Part shown: in pieces, positions 9,301 to 11,126 of the stretch
Layout of the letters: each line of letters opens with the position of its first letter
Position numbering within the stretch: the first letter of the stretch is position 1
Assembly: GCA_026770585.1 (NCBI GenBank)
Contig: MU646365.1
Coordinates: 1,006,341-1,017,466 of the forward strand
Source of the DNA: Baffinella frigidus
Lineage: Eukaryota > Cryptophyceae > Cryptomonadales > Baffinellaceae
Direction of reading: 5' to 3'
DNA length: 11,126 nt
Notes under the pieces: generated by a model
The model's database searches: none
Told to the model about the DNA's origin: nothing
The model's input: only the letters and a program-made list of their open reading frames with translations
Position numbers and translations under genes: made by a program

Positions 9301-11126
9301 TTGAGGGCTCAGGGTTGAGGGTTGAGGGTCCACACCCAAAACCCTGAACTCAAACCCCAAAATCCCAAACCATAAACCCTAAACCCTAAACCCTAAACCC
9401 TAAACCCTAAACCCTAAACCCTAAACCCTAAACCCTGAACCCTAACACCAGGCTCGGTATCCCTCACGATCGCGGGGATGAACTTCGGGCTGACAGACCC
9501 CACGCCGCGCGAACGTGTCTCGGGAACCGCCTGCGAAAGTAAACCCTCCTCAACCCATATATTATGGGTTAAACCCATATATTATGACCGGGGGTCATAT
9601 ACTACCTCTTAAAGTGTGATATACCCCACGCCGCGCGAGCGTGTCTCGGGAACTGCGTGCGAAAGTACGCCCGAAAACCCTAAACCCCAAACCCTAAACC
9701 CTAGAACCTCCTGAACCTCAAAACAAGATCCCTGAACCCTGAAATATCTTTGGAACCTAACCCTTCCTATACCCTCATACCTCCCTGAACCCTAACCCTC
9801 CCTATAACCTTAAACCTAAAACCGAAACCCTAAAACCAAAACGCCTACACCCTACACCCTAAACCCTAAACCCCAAACCCTACAACAGGCACCACGTGGA
9901 TCGCAGACTCGACCCTCTCGTGTAAAGTCGCACAGGGCATTGAAGCCACCAAGTAAACACCCAAACCTTGAACCCTAAACCCTGAACCCTTAACTCTGGA
10001 CCCTAAACTCCAAACCCTAAACCCCAAACCCTAAACCCCACACGTTACACCCTAAACCTCACACCCTCAACCCTTAACCCTAAACCCTAAACCCTAAACC
10101 TTAAACCTCATACTTGAACCCCTAAACCCTAAACCCCACACACTAAACCCTATACCCTAAACTCTAAACCCTAAACCCTAAACCCTAAACACTAAACCCA
10201 CACCAGGTACCTCACGGTGACAATCGACCAGCAGATAGCCTGGACGGTCACGGAGCTCGTCTCATACGACGTCCCAATGGTGAGCCCTCAACCCTCGACC
10301 CTCAACCCTCAACCCTCAACCCTCTACCCTCAACCCTAAACGTCCCGCGGTCCAAACCCCAAAGCCTTAACCCCAAGTCGTCCCGCCGCCTAAACCCTAA
10401 ACCCTAAACCCTGAAACGTCTCGCCGCCTCAACCCTCAACCCTCAACCCTCATCCCTCAACCCTCAACCCTCAACCCTGCAACCTCCTCCCGTCTCAACC
10501 CTAACCCGCGAACCGTACATCTCCGATGCGCCCGTCCGTACACGACGCTAGATGCGAAGGAGGTCAATCGCAAAAGTCAACTCCCCCAGAGACTCGAGTC
10601 ACCTTTTGGCAACTTCCCGGGATTTCCGGGATTCTACCCGTACGGCAACTTTTGATTGACCACCATCACGTCTAAAGTAGACTGAACGTCATACTTTCCA
10701 GAGAAACTGATCCCATATTCATTTTCTGGCCCGGTGTTCGTTGTCTGGCCCCATCTTCATTTTCTGGCCCCACATTCATTTTCTGACACCACATCATTTT
10801 TTCCAGATCTCAAGTATGATGAAGCCGAACCGGCCGGGAACTGGAGCAGTGTCTGTGACCATCTATGGCGCGCATTTCGGGGAAGCGCGATACACCAATA
10901 AGATCCGAATCGGGGACTCTGCATCGGAGGCGACCTTTTGGACCGCCCAAACAGCCATCCAGTGCAGGATCTCGGGCGGCGTGAGCGGAACACGACGGGT
11001 GATTGTGACGACGGGAATCCGGGTCGGGACAGCAACATGGGGGTTCTCGTTCGATTCTCCGATGCTAAGCATCACGACTCGTGCGAACCGGGCGGGGACG
11101 GGGTCGGCGAGCGTGACGGTGCAGGG
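231..11126 (+). CDS. Partial 26-exon gene for a PA14 / filamin-repeat / IPT-TIG mosaic protein
   Basis: Joining 26 exons (231-314, 502-609, 803-949, 1690-1773, 1964-2109, 2300-2450, 2792-3014, 3172-3251, 3521-3605, 3723-3790, 4166-4231, 4437-4530, 5121-5193, 5582-5651, 6187-6287, 6511-6572, 6910-6994, 7336-7410, 7541-7661, 8531-8596, 8916-8969, 9165-9252, 9452-9538, 9889-9952, 10207-10279, 10807-end) gives 891 codons without a stop; all 25 introns are GT-AG and all phases agree. Domain order by residue of this segment: PA14 C-terminal end 1-28; linker; filamin-type Ig repeat about 75-160; PA14 about 165-292; IPT/TIG 1 about 330-493 with a Cys-rich insert at 447-468; IPT 2 about 494-602; IPT 3 about 607-690; IPT 4 about 691-785; IPT 5 about 786-878; a sixth begins at about 879. 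PA14 and IPT domains are commonly carbohydrate-binding or structural ectodomain modules (both occur together in fibrocystin-like proteins), so a cell-surface or secreted role is inferred. Both ends run out of the window. The domains are recognised by eye; the exact splice sites are predictions chosen by phase and domain continuity. Confidence 0.88.
345..500 (+). repeat. Telomere-like filler of intron 1
   Basis: CCCTAAA, CCCTCAA, CCCGAAA and CCCTGAA units from about 30 bases after the donor to the acceptor of exon 2. Confidence 0.92.
502..609 (+). CDS. Exon 2: linker between PA14 and filamin repeat
   Basis: Thirty-six codons, phase 0 on both sides, between acceptor caatCAG and donor GTCCGA. 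The peptide contains ISAQYLYTDFALLGNVADPF. Its position after a PA14 end matches the segment after the second PA14 (RLYPVQHVLGSPFGLNL, exons 7-8), so the two PA14-plus-linker units look like internal paralogues. No catalytic or metal-binding motif is visible. Confidence 0.85.
614..795 (+). repeat. Telomere-like filler of intron 2
   Basis: The first part is dominated by ACCATAAA variants, the second by CCCCAAA. This suggests separate local amplification of two variants. Confidence 0.92.
803..949 (+). CDS. Exon 3: N-terminal half of a filamin-type Ig repeat
   Basis: Forty-nine codons, phase 0, donor GTGTGA. The end of the exon shows the filamin/ABP280 signature: GxGL, AG-P--FTI, then KDQYSNPVTAGGATF, equivalent to the family's 'kDqyGNprttGGd.F'. 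The repeat continues in exons 4 and 5. A mutated copy of the last 85 or so bases, including the donor, lies at 1097-1190 with a stop where AAG should be. Confidence 0.88.
962..1098. mobile_element. Short repeat element A, copy 1 (MITE-like)
   Basis: The ends form an imperfect terminal inverted repeat: CTCGCTCCGCCTCA at 962-975 against TGAGGCAGAGCTAG at 1085-1098 (12 of 14 pair). The interior (about 1000-1098) is shared with copies at about 1812-1913 and 5473-5575. It lies between exon 3 and its decayed copy. It has no coding capacity for a transposase, so any mobility would depend on other elements; mobility itself is inferred. Confidence 0.6.
1097..1190 (+). pseudogene. Decayed copy of exon 3 end
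   Basis: Matches 863-956 including the CAG|GTGTGA donor. It carries a stop (TAG for AAG) and lacks the exon's first 60 bases. It lies directly after the short repeat element at 962-1098, so exon and copy flank that element. Confidence 0.88.
1366..1408 (+). pseudogene. Truncated copy of exon 4 start (first)
   Basis: Matches the beginning of exon 4 (GTGACGGC...AACGCGCTGAACATGCG) and then breaks off just before a 24-base minisatellite. The base before it is G of tgGG, so no proper AG acceptor remains. Confidence 0.82.
1419..1538 (+). repeat. 24-base minisatellite, five units
   Basis: Five consecutive 24-base units of the form GTTRTTACTCTCAAGCCCAA + YGAA/TGCA, a few substitutions each. The unit is a multiple of three, so one frame reads an 8-residue repeat (V-V-T-L-K-P-N-E). 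It sits in the intron before exon 4, between two truncated copies of that exon. Confidence 0.92.
1591..1634 (+). pseudogene. Truncated copy of exon 4 start (second)
   Basis: Resembles exon 4 from its first base, behind an AG. It is diverged (CGCTTAGGCATGC for CGCTGAACATGCG) and fades into telomeric filler. With the copy at 1366 and the true exon this makes three successive starts of the same exon. Confidence 0.78.
1690..1773 (+). CDS. Exon 4: middle of the filamin-type repeat
   Basis: Twenty-eight codons between acceptor tttgCAG and donor GTCGTG. The end ITDSSNGNYE joins exon 5 (VSYQLASPVGAYSLHV) to recreate the filamin 'nGdGtYtVsYtPt.pGtY.l.V' core, which is why the donor at 1774 was chosen. 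Reading on past the donor reaches a stop at 1810-1812. Two partial copies of the exon's start lie upstream at about 1366 and 1591. Confidence 0.87.
1812..1913. mobile_element. Repeat element A, copy 2
   Basis: Shares AAGAGCCCGGG, AATTGGTGCGCGCGAATAGA and CTGAGGCGGAGCTAG with copy 1, and CCGTCAACTTTGG with copy 3. The right end is intact; I could not find a matching left inverted repeat. It sits in the intron right after exon 4. Confidence 0.65.
1964..2109 (+). CDS. Exon 5: end of filamin repeat and start of PA14 domain 2
   Basis: Forty-eight codons plus two bases (TG of a split Trp codon). Filamin strand VSYQLASPVGAYSLHVQHI is followed at once by the PA14 start GGLFASYYADASF...ATLNW, matching the family's 'GL.a.Yy.d..f.........d..in..w'. 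The donor GTAACC falls directly before telomere-like repeats. Splicing to exon 6 restores the Trp. Confidence 0.9.
2110..2299 (+). repeat. Telomere-like filler of intron 5
   Basis: Starts within the donor itself (GTAACCCTAAACCC) and continues to a C-rich tract before the acceptor. Includes perfect CCCTAAA runs near 2258-2287. Confidence 0.93.
2300..2450 (+). CDS. Exon 6: central PA14 domain
   Basis: One base completing Trp plus 50 codons; donor GTAACC. The peptide carries the PA14 core: AYTARWSGFVQPQYAQKYTW (family: 'fsvRWtGyi.p...g.YtF'), then AGAEERVKLW leading into VDN in exon 7 (family: 'sDdg.rLwiDg'). This is the best-preserved domain hallmark in the window. Confidence 0.92.
2455..2592 (+). 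repeat. 11-base tandem array (CCCTCCCTACA / CCCTCCCTCAA)
   Basis: About a dozen units alternating CCCTCCCTACA and CCCTCCCTCAA, starting five bases after the exon 6 donor. It looks like a telomere-variant higher-order repeat that has been locally homogenised. The rest of this 341-base intron (2593-2745) is CCCCAAA/CCCTAAA filler. Confidence 0.9.
2792..3014 (+). CDS. Exon 7: end of PA14 domain 2 and linker
   Basis: Seventy-four codons plus one base; acceptor cctgCAG, donor GTAAAC. VDNSIIIEQW continues 'LwiDg..vi..W'. TLSFAAGGYYDVLVEYKHAS and GVTLSW are the last PA14 strands. The second-longest exon here. The linker ends VVPSDRLYPVQHVLG. Confidence 0.92.
3085..3165 (+). repeat. CCCGAAA-variant filler of intron 7
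   Basis: Mostly ACCCGAA units, then CCCTGAA; the variant differs from neighbouring introns. Confidence 0.88.
3172..3251 (+). CDS. Exon 8: linker into the first IPT/TIG domain
   Basis: Two bases completing Gly plus 26 codons, ending TGQVTGGMQ, which precedes the VTVIGHGF strand of exon 9 as in IPT domains ('.GG..vtI.G.gF'). The donor is the weak GTCCAG. A 45-base copy of the exon's end sits downstream at about 3424-3470. Confidence 0.83.
3300..3408 (+). repeat. Telomere-like filler of intron 8
   Basis: About six perfect CCCTAAA units followed by CCCTCAA units, between exon 8 and its partial copy. Confidence 0.92.
3424..3470 (+). pseudogene. Copy of exon 8 end with donor
   Basis: CGGCACTAAGACAGGGCAAG and GGCATGCAGGTCCA match 3215-3257 with a few changes. 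The copy sits in the intron after the true exon, separated from it by about 170 bases of telomere-like repeats. Confidence 0.85.
3521..3605 (+). CDS. Exon 9: first strands of IPT/TIG 1
   Basis: Twenty-eight codons plus one base. VTVIGHGFDPYG...YRCVF matches the IPT strand 'vtl.G.gF' followed by the Cys strand. The acceptor is TAG, the only non-CAG acceptor in the gene model. The donor GTCGCG is weak; the position is set by phase with exon 10. Confidence 0.83.
3723..3790 (+). CDS. Exon 10: IPT/TIG 1 loop
   Basis: Two bases plus 22 codons rich in Gly, His and Ser (GGLHPTGSFHHSGN), then VTAESAP. Acceptor gctcgCAG, donor GTGCGC. It has no strong motif of its own; support comes from phase continuity and from having no stop between good splice signals. 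Confidence 0.75.
3791..4165 (+). repeat. Intron 10: telomere-free, several short tandem repeats
   Basis: This 375-base intron has no telomere-like array. It holds repeated CCCCTCCTTTATTTGC-type units (about 3792, 3953, 3989), two copies of CCCCTCCTTCACATGATTTG + ACGTAAT (about 3812 and 4028), and near its 3' end three roughly 28-base units with GCGTCTCACACACAAATAAC (4081-4164) leading into the acceptor. Confidence 0.8.
4166..4231 (+). CDS. Exon 11: IPT/TIG 1 core strand with PEWD motif
   Basis: Twenty-two codons, phase 0: STNRIICVIPEWD is the IPT 's.i.C..P.w' strand. The donor GTTCCA lies in a GC-rich GCGCGCGCG run and is the only donor with T at +3, so the exact end is less certain. Telomere-like repeats start directly after it. 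Confidence 0.8.
4237..4435 (+). repeat. Telomere-like filler of intron 11
   Basis: Perfect CCCTAAA units at the start, CCCCAAA variants after; runs from five bases after the donor to the acceptor. Confidence 0.92.
4437..4530 (+). CDS. Exon 12: IPT/TIG 1 continuation, start of Cys-rich insert
   Basis: Thirty-one codons plus one base; acceptor acccAG, donor GTGACA. Ends AVCEGGPLHG, leading into the cysteine-rich exon 13. A near-identical copy of the last 28 or so bases, flanked by AG and GT, lies in the next intron at 4656-4686. Confidence 0.78.
4656..4686 (+). pseudogene. Copy of exon 12 end
   Basis: GTGTGCGAGGGCGGGCCGCT and following bases are identical to the end of exon 12 including the donor GT. 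It is preceded by CAG, so it looks like a tiny exon. Including it would break the phase with exon 13. Confidence 0.82.
4888..4921 (+). pseudogene. Diverged copy of exon 13 start
   Basis: GCACCGCGTGCGTAGCCGCG resembles exon 13's GCGCCGCGTGCGTGGACCCG and follows an AG, then diverges (TGCTCCTTCGTGGGAG for TGCTCTCTCGAGGGGTG). Confidence 0.72.
4982..5010 (+). pseudogene. Second fragment of exon 13
   Basis: TGACCCCGTACGTGCTCCCT and CGAGGGCCGG parallel exon 13's GGACCCGTGCTCTCTCGAGGGG. It is short, so a looser call than the others. Confidence 0.55.
5121..5193 (+). CDS. Exon 13: cysteine-rich insert
   Basis: Two bases, 23 codons and two bases; acceptor acggCAG, donor GTCGCC. AACVDPCSLEGCGGCVGGVC has five Cys in 18 residues, typical of small disulfide-rich extracellular knots. 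The split AG|C Ser codon rejoins with exon 14. A stronger-looking donor (GTAAGT) at 5241 would shift the frame into exon 14. Two degraded copies lie upstream at about 4888 and 4982. Confidence 0.78.
5241..5375 (+). other. Consensus-like intron segment inside intron 13
   Basis: It begins GTAAGT and ends GGTTTCCAG, 135 bases, AT-richer than its flanks and free of telomere repeats. It looks like an ordinary spliceosomal intron lying within the larger predicted intron 5194-5581. Using it does not give a productive frame with the visible exons. Confidence 0.5.
5409..5471 (+). pseudogene. Copy of exon 14 with damaged end
   Basis: After the same caaCAG acceptor, CAACGCGCTGGTGCGCGTGG is identical to exon 14. 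The rest is diverged (GAGGCGCGCTTC for GAGTCGACGGTGCGC) and runs into TAG and TAA. A repeat element at about 5473-5575 separates it from the true exon. Confidence 0.85.
5473..5575. mobile_element. Repeat element A, copy 3
   Basis: AAGTAGACAATCTGGGCGTG, CGGTACAAATCCGTCAACTT and GGGGAAGCAAACTGGCGCGC align with copies 1 and 2. The right end is diverged. It lies exactly between the damaged copy of exon 14 and the true exon 14. Confidence 0.65.
5582..5651 (+). CDS. Exon 14: last strands of IPT/TIG 1
   Basis: One base plus 23 codons. ALVRVESTVRSVTRSVDHFT is the closing pattern of an IPT domain ('a.V.V.......s...F.Y'). Acceptor caaCAG, donor GTGCGC. A copy at 5409-5471 has the same acceptor but ends in stops and lacks an equivalent donor, so this one is taken as the true exon. 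Confidence 0.82.
5680..6180 (+). repeat. Intron 14: telomere-like filler around an exon 15 copy
   Basis: Mixed CCCTAAA, CCCTGAA, CCCCAAA units (about 5683-5905 and 5995-6120), interrupted by the truncated exon 15 copy; an AT-rich 50-base patch follows (6121-6170). Confidence 0.88.
5907..5974 (+). pseudogene. Near-identical truncated copy of exon 15
   Basis: Sixty-eight bases matching 6187-6254 with two visible differences (GTGGTGCTG for GTAGTGTTG), behind an AG. It ends abruptly after ACCATCAC with no donor. The high identity suggests a recent or gene-converted copy. Confidence 0.9.
6187..6287 (+). CDS. Exon 15: start of IPT/TIG 2
   Basis: Thirty-three codons plus two bases (AA). ILTITGTGFDRSGTS is a textbook IPT strand. 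The donor GTACTC was chosen because AA joins G-TGC of exon 16 to give Lys-Cys and CEFTGG. An almost identical truncated copy sits at 5907-5974. Confidence 0.87.
6292..6500 (+). repeat. Degenerate telomere-like filler of intron 15
   Basis: Highly diverged AACCC-type units between exons 15 and 16. Confidence 0.85.
6511..6572 (+). CDS. Exon 16: IPT/TIG 2, CEFTGG strand
   Basis: One base, 20 codons, one base: CEFTGGDALGVFSANTGSFT. Acceptor cacCAG, donor GTCCCC. Its last bases TTCACAG recur exactly at the end of the following intron. A diverged copy of most of the exon is at 6674-6726. Confidence 0.83.
6674..6726 (+). pseudogene. Copy of exon 16
   Basis: Matches 6520-6576 from the CAGGCGG region through ACCGGATCCTTCACAGG, with substitutions such as GAGTTG for GCGCTG and TACTCG for TTCTCG. 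It retains the donor-side ACAGG. Confidence 0.85.
6783..6813 (+). pseudogene. Copy of exon 17 start
   Basis: TTTCACAGGGGCGCCGCAGA is almost the same as the true acceptor region TTTCACAGGGGCGGCGCAGA at 6903. It then runs CGCCCAAGGCCGAGGAGG, out of frame with the true exon, and ends in a stop. Confidence 0.82.
6910..6994 (+). CDS. Exon 17: IPT/TIG 2, Cys-containing strand
   Basis: Two bases, 27 codons, two bases. STFQCMVPSAW is the IPT '..l.C.vP' strand. The donor GTGCAG at 6995 gives GG|G, joining exon 18 as KGYGDASVTI. Copies of the exon's start (6783-6813) and end (about 7065-7105) flank it in both neighbouring introns. Confidence 0.83.
7000..7330 (+). repeat. Intron 17: telomere-like filler with exon 17 copy
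   Basis: Mostly CCCTGAA and CCCTAAA units, with a run of perfect CCCTGAA at about 7180-7220; the exon 17 end copy is at 7065-7105. Confidence 0.9.
7065..7105 (+). pseudogene. Copy of exon 17 end
   Basis: GAGCGCGTGGAAGGGGTACA matches the end of exon 17 and its donor (GAGCGCGTGGAAGGGGTGCA) and continues into CCCCTA as the true intron does. So both exon end and intron start were copied. Confidence 0.84.
7336..7410 (+). CDS. Exon 18: last strands of IPT/TIG 2
   Basis: One base, 24 codons, two bases. YGDASVTIRRATDSS is the strand after the Cys loop. The donor GTACCA splits a Trp codon; splicing to exon 19 gives SGKTWFTFAGTPTI, the usual end of one IPT domain and start of the next. Confidence 0.85.
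7541..7661 (+). CDS. Exon 19: start of IPT/TIG 3
   Basis: One base plus 40 codons. PTITAVQPAYGPITGGSEVT followed by LYGANLG is the canonical IPT opening ('P.I..v.P..Gp..GGt.vtl.G.nl'). The donor GTAAGC is one of the few near-consensus donors. A copy with an internal deletion, running into intron sequence, lies at 7817-7892. Confidence 0.93.
7760..7800. repeat. Perfect 15-base inverted repeat (hairpin)
   Basis: TTGGTCACGTGGCGC (7760-7774) and GCGCCACGTGACCAA (7786-7800) are exact reverse complements with an 11-base loop. It lies between exon 19 and its partial copy, in a telomere-free AT-rich patch. A foldback element remnant or an RNA hairpin in the intron are both possible. Confidence 0.9.
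7817..7892 (+). pseudogene. Copy of exon 19 with internal deletion
   Basis: Matches GGAGGGTCCGAAGTCACGCT, then CTATG, GCGAACCTCGGCCC. It lacks about 12 bases present in the true exon, then follows through TGCAG into GGGCTTAGGG, which is intron sequence in the original. So a segment spanning the exon-intron border was duplicated. Confidence 0.85.
7889..7950 (+). repeat. G-rich (TAGGGTG)n array on the sense strand
   Basis: About nine near-perfect seven-base units. This is the opposite strand orientation from almost all other telomere-like tracts here. The array follows the exon 19 partial copy. The transcript could form G-quadruplexes. Confidence 0.92.
8059..8090. repeat. 11-base inverted repeat
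   Basis: GGATCGTAAGA (8059-8069) pairs with TCTTACGGTCC (8080-8090) with one G-T wobble, loop of 10 bases. CTTAGGATCTTAGGATCGTA just before is a short direct repeat. Confidence 0.75.
8302..8330 (+). pseudogene. Short fragment of exon 20
   Basis: GAGGCACGGCTGCCATG resembles GAGGCACGACTGCGATG of exon 20, behind gtgcAG. It is followed by a stop. Confidence 0.65.
8389..8433 (+). pseudogene. Truncated copy of exon 20
   Basis: GCGCGCACTGGAGGCACAAC and TGCGATG...TCGACGT match exon 20 from its first base behind ccAG. It ends in GACTTTTGA, a stop, without a donor. Confidence 0.84.
8531..8596 (+). CDS. Exon 20: IPT/TIG 3 middle
   Basis: Twenty-two codons, phase 0 both sides: ARIGGTTAMVSDVPTYSEMK equals the IPT 'v.iGg..a.v.......i.'. 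Acceptor aatCAG, donor GTCAAC. Two truncated copies of the exon's start lie upstream at about 8302 and 8389; neither keeps a usable donor. Confidence 0.84.
8748..8878. mobile_element. 131-base inverted-repeat element in intron 20
   Basis: ACGGTGGGCTACGA at the left pairs with TCGTAGTCCACCGT at the right (13 of 14). Inside, CATCAAAA and TTTTGATG and partly GTCAAGTT/AAGTTGAC also pair. The interior is AT-richer than its surroundings and lacks telomere repeats. It resembles a degenerate MITE or foldback element; no clear target duplication is visible. Confidence 0.55.
8916..8969 (+). CDS. Exon 21: IPT/TIG 3 strand
   Basis: The shortest exon, 18 codons, phase 0: VPQGRGGNKKVELLIDGQ fits the IPT 'vP.g.g...v.v.i.G'. 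Its last nine bases GACGGCCAG recur exactly at the 3' end of the following intron (9156-9164). Confidence 0.84.
8990..9150 (+). repeat. Telomere-like filler of intron 21
   Basis: CCCGAAA then CCCTAAA units including perfect runs at about 9015-9035 and 9086-9121. Confidence 0.92.
9165..9252 (+). CDS. Exon 22: end of IPT 3 and start of IPT 4
   Basis: Twenty-nine codons plus one base, rich in aromatic residues: AAEYSYFSYIAAYIVGIPMY, the 'F.Y..P.i' junction of IPT repeats, then a linker DRHYNVPNTG. Donor GTGCGT. Confidence 0.83.
9258..9335 (+). repeat. G-rich telomere-like patch in intron 22
   Basis: TTTAGGGTGTAGG, then GGTTGAGGG units, sense-strand G-rich, followed directly by C-rich units from 9336. 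So the two orientations meet head to head in one intron. Confidence 0.85.
9366..9446 (+). repeat. Longest perfect CCCTAAA run (intron 22)
   Basis: About nine uninterrupted CCCTAAA units (9374-9435), the cleanest plant-type telomere sequence in the window, ending in the exon 23 acceptor. Confidence 0.95.
9452..9538 (+). CDS. Exon 23: IPT 4 strand
   Basis: Two bases, 28 codons, one base. SVSLTIAGMNFGLTDPTPRE is the IPT 'vsltI.G.nFG' opening; RVSGTACE leads into the STTW motif of exon 24. Donor GTAAAC. The second half of the exon is duplicated at 9623-9666. Confidence 0.88.
9552..9599. repeat. Two adjacent AT-rich hairpins
   Basis: AACCCATATATTATGGGTT (9552-9570) is a near-palindrome with 8-base arms. 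AACCCATATATTATG recurs immediately (9572-9586), and TATGACC/GGTCATA (9583-9599) forms a second hairpin with a three-base loop. It lies between exon 23 and its partial copy. Confidence 0.85.
9623..9666 (+). pseudogene. Copy of exon 23 second half with donor
   Basis: ACCCCACGCCGCGCGAGCGT and GTCTCGGGAACTGCGTGCGA AAGT match 9497-9540 with about three changes and keep the AAAGTA donor region. Palindromic AT-rich sequence (9552-9610) separates it from the true exon. Confidence 0.87.
9670..9887 (+). repeat. Telomere-like filler of intron 23
   Basis: Degenerate units (CCCTAAA, CCTGAAC, CCTACAC) from the exon 23 copy to the exon 24 acceptor. Confidence 0.88.
9889..9952 (+). CDS. Exon 24: IPT 4, TTWIADSTLSC motif
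   Basis: Two bases, 20 codons, two bases: TTWIADSTLSCKVAQGIEAT. It parallels the TFWTAQTAIQCRISGGVSG stretch of exon 26, so the two are paralogous repeat modules. The donor GTAAAC directly follows a Lys codon split AA|G; reading on would give the stop TAA. Confidence 0.88.
9957..10205 (+). repeat. Telomere-like filler of intron 24
   Basis: The whole 254-base intron is CCCTAAA and variants, beginning in the donor (GTAAACACCC). Confidence 0.93.
10207..10279 (+). CDS. Exon 25: end of IPT 4
   Basis: One base plus 24 codons: YLTVTIDQQIAWTVTELVSY then DVPM, matching the module end in exon 26 (VIVTTGIRVGTATWGFSFDS P). Acceptor caccAG; donor GTGAGC near consensus. Confidence 0.88.
10285..10505 (+). 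repeat. CCCTCAA-rich filler of intron 25
   Basis: Homogeneous CCCTCAA runs at about 10285-10335 and 10432-10480, separated by CGTCYCGCCGCC-containing spacers that recur (10340, 10378, 10415). The rest of the intron (10506-10806) holds the inverted-repeat element and the 19-base repeat. Confidence 0.9.
10562..10661. mobile_element. 100-base inverted-repeat element in intron 25
   Basis: GGTCAATCGCAAAAGT at the left pairs with ACTTTTGATTGACC at the right apart from a two-base insertion (GC). The left end is also found in part as ATCAATCGCAAAAGGTGACG at 3649, suggesting a dispersed family. Confidence 0.5.
10712..10806 (+). repeat. About 19-base tandem repeat ending in an acceptor
   Basis: Four to five units of the type ATTCATTTTCTGGCCCCAC run to the exon 26 acceptor; the last degenerates to ACATCATTTTTTCCAG. 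The repeat thus supplies the pyrimidine tract and 3' splice site. Confidence 0.85.
10807..11126 (+). CDS. Exon 26 (partial): uninterrupted IPT 5 and start of IPT 6
   Basis: Open from acceptor ttttccAG to the window's end, 106 codons. It opens ISSMMKPNRPGTGAVSVTIY, then GAHFG, TFWTAQTAIQC, VIVTTGIRVGTATWGFSFDS, and a second opening with ANRAGTGSASVTVQ. The two openings (N-R-x-G-T-G-x-x-S-V-T-V) are clear tandem repeats. Unlike the upstream modules, a whole IPT unit here has no intron, and many codons end in A or T (GGA, GCA, ACT). The exon continues beyond the window. Confidence 0.92.
   Translation, partial: MSSMMKPNRPGTGAVSVTIYGAHFGEARYTNKIRIGDSASEATFWTAQTAIQCRISGGVSGTRRVIVTTGIRVGTATWGFSFDSPMLSITTRANRAGTGSASVTVQ

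Noticed and set aside
9366-9446. A chromosome end (true telomere)
   Set aside because: Coding exons continue in the same frame on both sides and similar tracts recur in nearly every intron, so these are interstitial repeats.
10757-11075. Minus-strand open frames opposite exon 26 (10757-11038, 10863-11075)
   Set aside because: They are antisense shadows of the clearly IPT-coding + strand exon and show no recognisable domain.
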